From positions 1 to 10,143 of the forward strand of contig DATKEK010000102.1 of the NCBI GenBank assembly GCA_035512195.1: a DNA stretch of 10,143 bases, in the 5' to 3' direction. This DNA is from DATKEK01 sp035512195 (lineage in GTDB: Bacteria > Pseudomonadota > Gammaproteobacteria > Burkholderiales > Eutrophovitaceae). Positions 1 to 6,226 of the stretch are shown here, in pieces. A program made the translations under genes and the position numbers. The notes under the pieces were generated by a model. That model was given only the letters and a program-made list of their open reading frames with translations, had not been told where the DNA came from and searched no databases. Each line of letters begins with the position of its first letter. Positions within the stretch are counted from its first letter, which is position 1.

Positions 1-304
1 AGGCTGCGGAGAAGATGCCGCCGTCGCGCAATTGCTGACGCAATGACCATGGCCGGGCTCCGGCTCCCAGCACGATGAACATCAACAGGCAGGCGGCGAG
101 GGTAACCGCCAGCACTTGCGGTGACCACCAGCCGACGACGACGAATCCGGTCGACCACGCCAGAAAGAACGCCATCGTCTTCGCGTGTGTCCCGGGTGGC
201 GGATGGCCGAAGCGTTCGACGTGGCGGCGGCGCGAATAGCGCGCGAAAGTCCACAGCGCCAGTGCGACCAGAAGCACCACGGTGACTCTTATAACGAAGC
301 TCAT
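1..304 (-). CDS. Hypothetical multi-pass membrane protein, 3' end outside window
   Basis: The reading frame starts at ATG (304) and stays open for 101 codons to the left edge, so the C-terminus is missing. The N-terminus is a hydrophobic helix (about residues 5-21), then a short basic stretch with RRRH (25-28), then two more hydrophobic helices (about 44-60 and 64-82) separated by WWSP. This predicts an inner-membrane protein with at least three spans. I do not recognise the family. The start codon overlaps the stop of a 25-codon ORF as ATGA, which itself overlaps the universal stress gene stop as GTGA. The gene therefore looks like the third cistron of a usp operon and probably depends on translational coupling, because there is no clear Shine-Dalgarno sequence directly before its ATG. 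Function unknown. Confidence 0.72.
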   Translation of the reverse strand, partial: MSFVIRVTVVLLVALALWTFARYSRRRHVERFGHPPPGTHAKTMAFFLAWSTGFVVVGWWSPQVLAVTLAACLLMFIVLGAGARPWSLRQQLRDGGIFSAA

Positions 305-378
305 CGGCGGCTGCTGCCCATGTCGATGCGGCGCCGGACATTCTGCTCCGGCACGAACTTCCCGAAACCGAAGCTCAC
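301..378 (-). CDS. Candidate coupled small ORF (25 aa) between usp and membrane gene
   Basis: GTG start at 378-376 and TGA stop at 303-301, giving a 25-residue basic peptide that begins M/V-S-F-G-F-G-K-F and ends S-S-R-R. Its GTG overlaps the usp stop (GTGA) and its TGA overlaps the ATG of the downstream membrane gene (ATGA), so one ribosome could pass along all three frames. An AGG sits about four bases before the GTG. The peptide has no membrane segment or recognised motif. It could be a real small protein, a coupling leader for the membrane gene, or a soluble N-terminal extension joined by frameshifting. The two exact 4-base overlaps are the main evidence; no homology is claimed. Confidence 0.45.
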   Translation of the reverse strand: MSFGFGKFVPEQNVRRRIDMGSSRR

Positions 379-842
379 GTCGCCTGCAGCCGCCCGATGA
401 AATCGACCGGCGGTTCAGCGCGCACCAAGGTCACCGGCACCGACGACAGGTGCAGAACCTTGGTTGACACGGATCCGAGCAGAAGTCCGGCCAGCCTGCC
501 CATGCCGTGGGTCCCCATCAGGATGCTGTCGGCCTGCAGTTCGTTAGCCTTCTTCACGATGGTCTCCGCCACCGGCCCCACGCTGCGGTGGCTTTTGAAA
601 CCGATGCTCGCTTCCTTCAGCAGTTTCTCGGCGGGCTCCAGCGCCTTCGATCCCTGCTCGTAGAAATACGTGTCCATCGCGGCGGTATCGAGATAGACCT
701 GCGCCTCGGCGGGGAAGATGCGCGACTGCACGTTCAGCAGGTGGATGTCCATCTGTCCCTGCTTTTGCACCATCTTGACGATCGCGTCGATTGCCTTGAG
801 GGAGCACTTCGAGGCGTCCACCGGCACGAGTATGGTTTGCAT
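375..842 (-). CDS. Universal stress protein (UspA family, ATP-binding type)
   Basis: 155 residues, the normal length for a single-domain Usp. It opens with a beta strand and the nucleotide-contact aspartate (ILVPVDAS, D9). It has the ATP-binding signature G-2x-G-9x-G-S at residues 110-124 (GTHG ... GS), followed by the usual C-terminal strand VPVTLVR. The ATP-binding subclass typically forms cytoplasmic dimers and helps cells survive starvation, oxygen shift or energy stress. Start ATG at 842 has a strong Shine-Dalgarno (GAGGAGAGG) just upstream. A dyad resembling an FNR/Anr site lies about 106 bases upstream (948-961), fitting the common induction of usp genes at low oxygen in denitrifiers. 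The stop overlaps the next small ORF. Family assignment is firm; physiological role is inferred. Confidence 0.95.
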   Translation of the reverse strand: MQTILVPVDASKCSLKAIDAIVKMVQKQGQMDIHLLNVQSRIFPAEAQVYLDTAAMDTYFYEQGSKALEPAEKLLKEASIGFKSHRSVGPVAETIVKKANELQADSILMGTHGMGRLAGLLLGSVSTKVLHLSSVPVTLVRAEPPVDFIGRLQAT

Positions 843-947
843 GGTCCTCTCCTCACTTCGTTATTCTGCGGCCGGAGTCGCCGCCGGACGGTTGCTGCCG
901 GCTCGCGGTGCGTGGCGACGATCCTGCCTGCGGTCCCGTGTGCGGAT

Positions 948-961
948 CTGACGGGGGTCAA
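948..961 (-). promoter_or_regulatory. FNR/Anr-like site upstream of usp
   Basis: On the minus strand the sequence reads TTGACCCCCGTCAG, i.e. TTGAC-N4-GTCAG. It matches nine of ten positions of the TTGAC-N4-GTCAA variant of the FNR/Anr box. A weak -10-like CAGGAT (926-921) is centred 31 bases from the dyad centre, the spacing expected for a class II FNR promoter with the site at -41.5. This would give a leader of about 70 bases before the usp ATG. The -10 is poor (three of six), so the call rests on the dyad and the spacing. Confidence 0.5.
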
Positions 962-987
962 GCCGACGGTGCCAGGACCCTGCCGGT

Positions 988-1308
988 TCAGGCGCCGGTT
1001 ACCGTCACCGGCTTGTCCGTAGCCACGTAGATGACCGAGTCCTCCAGCGCGACCAGTTCATGTTCCTCGCCGGCCTCGGTGAACAGGTAGTCGCCTTCGC
1101 CGAGTTCATGGTCGTCGATCCGTATTTTTCCGGACAGCACCAGCACGTCTTCTCCGGCGGCGTGTCGATGCCGCGGCGCTTGCGCGCCCGCCTTGAGGCG
1201 CACGATCAACGTGCGTCCCTCGGAGCGGCTGATGCGCAGAATGGACCGCTTGCCGCCTTCGTACCCGGCGGGACTCCATTCCCGTCCCTGGCTTCGCTTG
1301 ACCAGCAT
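988..1308 (-). CDS. Small single-domain cupin protein
   Basis: 106 residues from ATG at 1308, chosen because AAGGAG lies seven bases upstream. The frame is open further upstream to 1641, but that part overlaps the DUF2892 gene on the other strand and the intergenic regulatory region, so it is not coding. Cupin motif 1 is seen as H47-R-H49-x3-E53 followed by LVLSG, and motif 2 as GDY ... AGEEH83, giving the usual His/His/Glu/His metal site. The length and single-domain fold resemble ChrR-type or small metal-binding cupins. Substrate unknown; a role in sensing or detoxifying reactive species is only a guess. It shares a divergent promoter region with the DUF2892 gene and precedes usp on the same strand by 145 bases. 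Confidence 0.88.
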   Translation of the reverse strand: MLVKRSQGREWSPAGYEGGKRSILRISRSEGRTLIVRLKAGAQAPRHRHAAGEDVLVLSGKIRIDDHELGEGDYLFTEAGEEHELVALEDSVIYVATDKPVTVTGA

Positions 1309-1346
1309 CGCAAGACTCCTTGTCGTGGTTTTCCTGGAACACCGCA

Positions 1347-1413
1347 ATGGTAGCGGATAGCTGCGAGCGCCGTTGATCCAGGTCAATCGCGCGCGGCCCG
1401 GCACGGCTAGCAT
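1347..1413. promoter_or_regulatory. Divergent FNR/Anr-type promoter region (cupin / DUF2892)
   Basis: The dyad TTGATCCAGGTCAA lies at 1373-1386 and matches TTGAT-N4-GTCAA exactly, one change from the FNR consensus. To the right, TAGCAT (1408-1413, four of six to TATAAT) is centred 31 bases from the dyad centre. To the left, TACCAT on the minus strand (1352-1347, four of six) is centred 30 bases away. Both fit a class II arrangement, so one bound dimer could activate transcription in both directions, starting about 25 bases before the DUF2892 ATG and about 30 bases before the cupin ATG. Confidence 0.62.
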
Positions 1414-1446
1414 TTGCCGGCATCGCAATCTTCCCCGGAGGACACC

Positions 1447-1653
1447 ATGAAAACCAACGTAGGAAACGTCGACCGTATCGTCCGTATCGTGGCAGGTCTG
1501 CTGATCCTGAGCCTGCTCTTTCTCCTCGATGGCCCGGCTCGCTGGTGGGGGCTGATCGGTATCGTGCTGCTGGTCACCGGATTCGTGCGCTTCTGCCCGG
1601 CGTACTCCTTCCTCGGCATGAACACCTGCGACTCGCAACAAAAGGGTTCCTGA
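1447..1653 (+). CDS. DUF2892-family inner membrane protein
   Basis: 68 residues from ATG 1447, with GGAGG five bases upstream. It has the family layout: N-terminal MKTNVGNVDR, a first helix (about 11-27), a WWGLIG turn, a second helix (about 34-47), then RFCPAYSFLGMNTC with two conserved-looking cysteines (C50, C61). DUF2892 segments occur alone or fused to rhodanese domains as in YgaP; the biochemical role of stand-alone forms is not established. The FNR-like dyad 61-74 bases upstream suggests expression at low oxygen. A hairpin overlaps the stop codon. Confidence 0.9.
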   Translation: MKTNVGNVDRIVRIVAGLLILSLLFLLDGPARWWGLIGIVLLVTGFVRFCPAYSFLGMNTCDSQQKGS

Positions 1654-1666
1654 TTCTCGAATCAGG
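1649..1666 (+). terminator. Hairpin over the DUF2892 stop codon
   Basis: CCTGATTC-TC-GAATCAGG is a perfect 8-bp stem that includes the TGA stop (1651-1653). No T-run follows, so it is not a standard intrinsic terminator. It may instead stabilise the 3' end of the transcript or act together with the repeat element that begins 21 bases later. Confidence 0.3.
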
Positions 1667-1686
1667 ATATCAGAAGAAGAAAAAGT

Positions 1687-1816
1687 TTCACCACGGAGGA
1701 CACGGAGAACACAGAGGAACAGAGGAACAGCCTAAAGAGAAGCTTGACGCAAAGCTCGCAAAGAGCCATCAGCGTTTTCTTCGTGCCTCCGTGTCCTCCG
1801 CGTCCTCCGTGGTGAA
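1687..1816. repeat. Intergenic repeat element A with tandem-unit inverted arms
   Basis: The outer arms are perfect 15-bp inverted repeats (TTCACCACGGAGGAC at 1687-1701 and its complement at 1802-1816). They continue inward as imperfect runs of CACGGAGGA-like units (ACACGGAGAAC, ACAGAGGAAC, CACGGAGG). The core holds CGCAAAGCTCGCAAAGAG (1748-1765). The element lies between the DUF2892 gene and ccoI. Outside the right arm is TTTTT (1818-1822), and outside the left arm a purine run gives T5 on the minus strand, so the folded arms could act as a terminator in both directions. Such CACGGAGGA-type arrays are a familiar look in environmental bacterial genomes; I cannot name a formal family. Confidence 0.8.
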
Positions 1817-1882
1817 TCGTTTTTCTCTCGCAAGGCAGCGAGCCTCGGGTAACATAGCCCGGAATTTCTCATTGAGCGTCTG

Positions 1883-4363
1883 ATGTCTTCCGGTTCGATT
1901 GCCGTCGCGGCTGGTGCGGCGGACAAGCTCTGCTATCACTGCGGACTGCCGGTTCCTTCCGGCGTCAATCTGTCGGTGCAAATCGGCGGCGAAGCGCGTG
2001 CGATGTGCTGCGCAGGTTGCGAAGCGGTGGCCGGCGCGATCGTTACCGCCGGGCTCGACGGTTACTATGAGAGGCGCGACCGCTTCCCGGATTCCCCGCG
2101 CGAAGCGCTGCCGGATATGGTGCAGGATCTCAGGGTGTTCGACCGGCCCGAGGTGCAGGCGGGATTCGTCACCGCGCCGTCCGAGCACGAACGCGAGGCA
2201 TCCCTGATTCTGGAGGGCATCACCTGTCCCGCGTGTATCTGGCTGAACGAAACGCACGTGGCGAAGCAGCCGGGCGTGACCGCGATCAACATCAACTACA
2301 CCACACGCCGCGCGCGCGTCCGCTGGGATACGCGCAGTACCGGCCTTTCCGCCATCCTCGCCGCGATCCACGCGATCGGCTATCGCGCTTACCCGTACGA
2401 CCCCAAATCGCTGGAGGCGGCGCAGAAGCGCGAAGCGCGCAACCTGCTCACCCGGCTGGCGATCGCCGGACTCGGCATGATGCAGGTGATGATGTACGCG
2501 GTGCCGACCTATTTTGCGGAAGACGGCACCATGACCCGCGACATCGAGGACCTGATGCGCTGGGCCAGCCTGCTGCTCACCGTGCCGGTGATGCTGTATT
2601 CCGCAATGCCGTTCTACCGCTCCGCGCTGCGCGACATGCTGGCGCGGCGAGTCGGCATGGATGTGCCGGTTGCGCTGGCGATCATCGCCGCCTTCATCGC
2701 GTCGGCATGGGCCACCTGGACCGGCGAAGGCGAGGTGTATTTCGATTCGGTGGTGATGTTCGTATTCCTGCTGCTCGGCGCGCGCTATATCGAACTGCGC
2801 GCGCGGCAGAAGGCTGCGGCGCACTTGGAGGTGTTGTCGCGGACGGTGCCGGCGACGGCGAACCGGCTGCTGAATTTTCCGCTCTGCCTGAACACCGAAA
2901 CCGTGACCGCCGGCTCGCTCGGCGTCCACGACCAGGTGCTGGTACGGCCTGGCGAGACCTTCCCGGTCGACGGCAGGATCGAGCAGGGCGACACCGATGT
3001 CGATGAGTCTCTGCTCTCCGGCGAGAGCCGGCCGCTGGCGAAGAAGGAAGGCGACCGCGTGGTTGGCGGCTCGGTCAATCGCGGCCACCCGGTGGTGGTG
3101 CAGGTGGAGCGTGTCGGCGAACACACCACGCTGTCGGCGATCGTGCGGCTGATGGAGCGCGCGGCGCATTCGCGCCCGCGGCTGCAGGAAATCACCGACC
3201 GGGTCGCTGCGCATTTCGTCACGGCCGTACTCGCAGTTGCCGCCGCAACCGCGCTGTTCTGGTATCTGCGCGATGCACAGCAGGTGTTGCCGATCGTGGT
3301 GGCGGTGCTGATCGTCACCTGCCCGTGTGCGCTGTCGATGGCGACCCCTATGGCGCTCGCAGTGGCTACCAGCCGCGCGGCGAAGCAGGGGTTGCTTGTC
3401 ACGCGCGGGCATGCGATCGAGACCCTCGCGCGGGCGACGCATTTCGTGCTCGACAAGACTGGCACGCTGACCGAGGGGCGGCCGGTGCTGCGCAACGTAA
3501 CGGTGACCGCGCTCTCGCGGCAGGAGGCATTGCGGCTGGCGGCTGCGGTCGAGCGCGGTTCCGAACATCCACTGGCGCGCGCAATCTGCGAAGCGGCGCC
3601 CGCGAGCGTTCCGCCGGCCGAATCGGTGCGCAATTTTCCCGGTCATGGAATCGAGGCCCTGGTGGAATGGCGTCGCCTGAGGGTCGGCAATTTCGACTTC
3701 GCCTGCGAGCTGTCGCAACGAAACCCGCAGGAGCCGCCACAGGGCGCCGGTACGGTGTGGCTCGCGGAAGAGAACGGTCTGCTTGCCGCGTTCGGATTCC
3801 ACGACGCACTGCGAGCGGATGCCGTTCGTCTGGTACAGGCGATCCGGGCGAACGGCGGGCAACCGATCCTGCTTTCAGGCGACAACCAGACAATTGTGAG
3901 GCAGGCAGCCGAGACGCTGGGCATACGCGAGTGGCGTGCCGAAATGTCACCTGAAGACAAGCAGGATTACGTCAAGCGTCTGCAGGCGCAGGGCGCGGTG
4001 GTGGCGATGATCGGCGATGGCGTGAACGACGCACCGGTGCTTGCGCAGGCGCAGGTCTCGGTGGCGATGATGAGCGGCGCCGCACTTGCGCAGGGTGCGG
4101 CCGACATGGTGCTGCTCTCGGGCCGCCTGACAGATCTTGCCGAAGGCATCGCCTATACGCGGCGCACGCTGTCGATCGTCCGGCAGAACCTGGCCTGGGC
4201 AATTGGCTACAACGTGATCGCGCTGCCGTTGGCGGTCGCCGGATACGTCACACCCTGGTTCGCCGGTATCGGCATGGCAGGCAGCTCGATGCTGGTGGTA
4301 CTGAATGCGATGCGGCTTGCGAGCGAGCGGCGCGTACGTCCACTGATTGCAGTTGGAGACTGA
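1883..4363 (+). CDS. ccoI: CcoI/FixI copper-translocating P-type ATPase
   Basis: 826-residue P1B-type ATPase. The N-terminus has the cysteine-rich FixI/CcoI segment (CYHC at 17-20, MCCAGC at 41-46), then a heavy-metal-associated domain with CPAC (115-118). Membrane helices flank the ion-path motif CPC (480-482). The catalytic parts are all present: SGES (379-382) in the actuator domain, phosphorylation motif DKTGT (D524), the HP pair (562-563) in the nucleotide domain, and GDGVND (711-716). CcoI pumps copper out of the cytoplasm for delivery to the CuB site of cbb3-type cytochrome oxidase. A CcoS gene follows, the usual partner, which supports CcoI over a general CopA. The start at 1883 is kept because it includes the cysteine segment, though its Shine-Dalgarno is weak. 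The oxidase subunit genes are not in this window. Confidence 0.95.
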   Translation: MSSGSIAVAAGAADKLCYHCGLPVPSGVNLSVQIGGEARAMCCAGCEAVAGAIVTAGLDGYYERRDRFPDSPREALPDMVQDLRVFDRPEVQAGFVTAPSEHEREASLILEGITCPACIWLNETHVAKQPGVTAININYTTRRARVRWDTRSTGLSAILAAIHAIGYRAYPYDPKSLEAAQKREARNLLTRLAIAGLGMMQVMMYAVPTYFAEDGTMTRDIEDLMRWASLLLTVPVMLYSAMPFYRSALRDMLARRVGMDVPVALAIIAAFIASAWATWTGEGEVYFDSVVMFVFLLLGARYIELRARQKAAAHLEVLSRTVPATANRLLNFPLCLNTETVTAGSLGVHDQVLVRPGETFPVDGRIEQGDTDVDESLLSGESRPLAKKEGDRVVGGSVNRGHPVVVQVERVGEHTTLSAIVRLMERAAHSRPRLQEITDRVAAHFVTAVLAVAAATALFWYLRDAQQVLPIVVAVLIVTCPCALSMATPMALAVATSRAAKQGLLVTRGHAIETLARATHFVLDKTGTLTEGRPVLRNVTVTALSRQEALRLAAAVERGSEHPLARAICEAAPASVPPAESVRNFPGHGIEALVEWRRLRVGNFDFACELSQRNPQEPPQGAGTVWLAEENGLLAAFGFHDALRADAVRLVQAIRANGGQPILLSGDNQTIVRQAAETLGIREWRAEMSPEDKQDYVKRLQAQGAVVAMIGDGVNDAPVLAQAQVSVAMMSGAALAQGAADMVLLSGRLTDLAEGIAYTRRTLSIVRQNLAWAIGYNVIALPLAVAGYVTPWFAGIGMAGSSMLVVLNAMRLASERRVRPLIAVGD

Positions 4364-4367
4364 CGAA

Positions 4368-4454
4368 ATGAGCAAGCGCCCGGTGCCCAGGGTCCATTAC
4401 CCGGAGAGTTCCGGACGCCCTGTGTCTGCGAAGCTTTTCTGCCGGGCTCTTTAA
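4368..4454 (+). CDS. Candidate 28-aa small ORF between ccoI and ccoS
   Basis: ATG 4368 to TAA 4452-4454, starting five bases after the ccoI stop. A better Shine-Dalgarno (TTGGAG, inside the end of ccoI) precedes it than precedes ccoS. The peptide starts MSKRPVPRVHYP, is basic, has one cysteine near the end and no membrane segment. Its stop is five bases before the GTG of ccoS, and ccoS itself has no visible Shine-Dalgarno, so termination-reinitiation could feed ribosomes to ccoS. A small hairpin (CCGGA-GAGT-TCCGG, 4401-4414) lies inside. No homologue recognised; it may be a leader ORF or chance. Confidence 0.4.
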   Translation: MSKRPVPRVHYPESSGRPVSAKLFCRAL

Positions 4455-4459
4455 TAGTC

Positions 4460-4630
4460 GTGGATATCCTCTACCTCCTGATCCCGCTCTCCGTGGTGCT
4501 GGTGTTCCTGATCGGCATCGTATTCTGGTGGGCAGTACGCAGCGGGCAGTTCGACGATCTCGAAGGTCCTGCGCACCGAATCCTGGAAGACGACGACCGC
4601 GCCGAGCCGGATAAAAGGGAAAAGCGTTAA
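4460..4630 (+). CDS. ccoS: CcoS, cbb3-type cytochrome oxidase assembly protein
   Basis: 56 residues from GTG 4460. The typical CcoS pattern is clear: VDILYLLIPLSVVLVF, a single membrane helix (about 4-25), the FWWAVRSGQFDDLEGP segment just after it, and an acidic tail ending EKR. CcoS is a small membrane protein needed for cofactor insertion (heme and copper) into the catalytic subunit of cbb3 oxidase. It lies 96 bases after ccoI, with a small ORF between. GTG is chosen because it aligns with the usual MDILYLLIP start. There is no obvious Shine-Dalgarno, which points to coupling with the ORF upstream. Repeat element B begins four bases after its stop. Confidence 0.93.
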   Translation: MDILYLLIPLSVVLVFLIGIVFWWAVRSGQFDDLEGPAHRILEDDDRAEPDKREKR

Positions 4631-4633
4631 AGC

Positions 4634-4807
4634 TCACCACCAAGGCACCAAGGCACCAAGGACCATCGAAAACAAATCGACGCACGGAAGCGCAAAGACT
4701 GCAAAGAGTGCGCGCGATAGCTTGTTAAGGCTACGGCTTCTGCCCGGGCAATCAAGGTCATGCCGAAGGCAATCTAAACCGGGTTTCTCTTGGTGCCTTG
4801 GTGGTGA
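4634..4807. repeat. Intergenic repeat element B with 19-bp perfect inverted arms
   Basis: The left arm TCACCACCAAGGCACCAAG (4634-4652) is repeated exactly, inverted, at 4789-4807. On the left a further GCACCAAGG unit continues the tandem pattern. The core contains CGCAAAGACTGCAAAGAG (4691-4708), which matches the core of element A in 15 of 18 positions. It fills the gap between the converging ccoS and porin genes, so a fold of the arms could end transcription from both sides. No T-run is present next to either arm. Confidence 0.82.
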
Positions 4808-4829
4808 AGACGGCTTTCAAGTCGTTAAG

Positions 4830-6065
4830 CTAGTAATTGAACATCAGCGTCAGCCAGACCTTTCGCGTGTCGACCTTGCCTGAGCCTGCATCGCCGGCGC
4901 GGTAGTCGGCGTATTCGACCCGCCCGAGCAGTTTTGGCATCAGGGGATATGTCACGCCGATGTCGAATTCGTTGCCGAAGTCGATCCCGTCGATATCCGA
5001 CTTGAGCCAGTGGTATTCGGCGACGATCTGAAATTTCTCGATCTTTGCACTGCCACTGACGAAGGTGTCACGGATGCCCTGCCTGGGCGTGACCAGAAAC
5101 TGGTCGGCCCAGCCCTGGAACAGGTGATTGGTGCCGAGCGGCGTCTGGAACGCGTAGAGGCCGTCATTGCTGCTCAGCACCTCGCGGTCGATGCGCAGTG
5201 CGTAGTCGTTCCGCCGGGCACCTGCACCGAGCCGAAGGTAGTGCGCATCGATTCGCGGATCGCCGCCGGCGTAATCGTCCTGCTTCGCGTACTCCGCGGT
5301 GTAGAGCAGCTTCCACGGTTCGTTCAGCGGGTGCGCGCCGTCGGCGCGCAGTCCGAGGATGCGGTTCGAGGTGTCGGTGGGCGCAGGGCCGGAGAAACCG
5401 GCCGCAGGGATCGCGTTCCATTGGTCCTGGAAGTAGCCGTAGCCGGTTAGCGCGCCGGTCGGCGCCAGCGCGTAGCGCGCATTCAGCAGTACGGTGTCCG
5501 TCTGATGCTGCCGGGTGTTGATGGTCTTCAGCCGCCCGAGATATCCGGCGTACAGGCGTGTGTTCGGCAGGCTGGTGTTCTCGACCGTGACGCCGTTGAA
5601 CACCTGCATCACCTGGCGGAACTCGACATTGCCGACGAAGCGCACATTGTCCAGCTTGATCGACTGGCGGCCCGCGCGGACGTTGGTCGAGGGCAGGCCA
5701 TTCCAGTCGAGGTACAGCTGGTTGATGTCGGTGTTGTCGGGATCGGCGATGACCGGGTACTGCGCCTTGCCATTCTGGCCGTCGTTGTAGTCGTCGTTCA
5801 GCCGGCCGACGTCGATCAGTTCGATCGTGCCCGACAGCGTGTTCCAGCTGCCGGTCTTCCATCCGACCAGCGAGCGCAGCGTGTAGGCTTCGCCTGTCTG
5901 CAGCCCCGGCTGACTCTGATCGACGTTCTCGTAGCGCGGCCGCAGGTTCAGAATGGGCGTCCCCGACACGATGGCTTCTGCGGTCGTGGCGGCTGAAACT
6001 TCCGCAGCCTGGAGCTGCGCGGGAACAGCCATCCCGATGATTGCGATTCCGATAGTGCGCCACAT
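4830..6065 (-). CDS. Outer-membrane beta-barrel protein, alginate-export-like porin
   Basis: 411 residues from ATG 6065, with GGGAG eight bases upstream. Residues 1-20 look like a signal peptide (hydrophobic core, cleavage after LQA). The rest has alternating polar/hydrophobic strands, many aromatic girdle residues, and ends in TLMFNY with a C-terminal aromatic, as in proteins inserted by the BAM complex. The segment GRQSIKLDNVRFVG and the general layout resemble the alginate-export (AlgE-like) porin superfamily; in non-alginate producers these are general or organic-substrate porins, so no substrate is assigned. It diverges from the narX-like gene. The stop lies 22 bases from repeat element B. 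Confidence 0.82.
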   Translation of the reverse strand: MWRTIGIAIIGMAVPAQLQAAEVSAATTAEAIVSGTPILNLRPRYENVDQSQPGLQTGEAYTLRSLVGWKTGSWNTLSGTIELIDVGRLNDDYNDGQNGKAQYPVIADPDNTDINQLYLDWNGLPSTNVRAGRQSIKLDNVRFVGNVEFRQVMQVFNGVTVENTSLPNTRLYAGYLGRLKTINTRQHQTDTVLLNARYALAPTGALTGYGYFQDQWNAIPAAGFSGPAPTDTSNRILGLRADGAHPLNEPWKLLYTAEYAKQDDYAGGDPRIDAHYLRLGAGARRNDYALRIDREVLSSNDGLYAFQTPLGTNHLFQGWADQFLVTPRQGIRDTFVSGSAKIEKFQIVAEYHWLKSDIDGIDFGNEFDIGVTYPLMPKLLGRVEYADYRAGDAGSGKVDTRKVWLTLMFNY

Positions 6066-6106
6066 GGCGATCTCCCGATGAGAAAACTGCGCTAAGGGTT
6101 CGACGT

Positions 6107-6120
6107 TTGACGCAAATCAT
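6107..6120. promoter_or_regulatory. Weak FNR-like dyad between porin and narX
   Basis: TTGACGCAAATCAT matches eight of ten positions of TTGAT-N4-ATCAA. It is centred about 49 bases before the porin ATG and 113 bases before the narX ATG. For narX, a poor -10-like CATTGT (6143-6148) lies at about class II distance. For the porin, class II spacing would put the transcript start inside the Shine-Dalgarno region, so activation of the porin from here is unlikely, while repression is possible. Confidence 0.3.
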
Positions 6121-6168
6121 GGTCCCCGCGGGCCCGCCGTGCCATTGTGCAAAAGCATGAGACAAGTT

Positions 6169-6206
6169 AAAAAAAGACCTAGTCCGGTTAGACCGGATGG
6201 GCTAGG
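6169..6206 (-). terminator. Leftward intrinsic terminator in front of narX
   Basis: Read on the minus strand, a stem CCTAG/CTAGG plus TCCGGT/ACCGGA (loop CTA, a 4-base bulge CCCA on one side) is followed by TC and then seven T residues (6175-6169). This is a standard intrinsic terminator pointing left. No minus-strand gene is seen immediately to its right; the sensor gene on the plus strand begins 21 bases beyond it. Read in the other direction it is a hairpin in the narX leader just upstream of the Shine-Dalgarno. Confidence 0.6.
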
Positions 6207-6226
6207 GCACAGCGAAGGAGGCGAAC

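Noticed and set aside
1309..1641. Upstream extension of the cupin frame to 217 codons
   Set aside because: The extension is antisense to the DUF2892 gene and covers the FNR-like promoter region; the ATG at 1308 has a good ribosome site and gives a normal-length cupin.
1687..1816. CRISPR-like array in the tandem CACGGAGGA units
   Set aside because: The units are about 9-11 bases, degenerate, arranged as inverted arms and without spacers or cas genes.
1769..3862. 697-codon open frame on the minus strand, antisense to ccoI
   Set aside because: It lies opposite a gene with every P-type ATPase motif intact. Its product is Arg/His/Ala-rich without domains, typical of an antisense frame in GC-rich codon usage, and its start region falls inside ccoI.
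6128..6146. Sigma-54-like TGGCAC on the minus strand upstream of the porin
   Set aside because: The -24-like half is present, but no TTGC-type -12 half occurs at the required spacing.
5164..6165. 333-codon minus-strand frame and several plus-strand frames over the porin
   Set aside because: They overlap a complete signal-peptide-bearing beta-barrel gene in other frames and encode low-complexity Arg-rich sequence.
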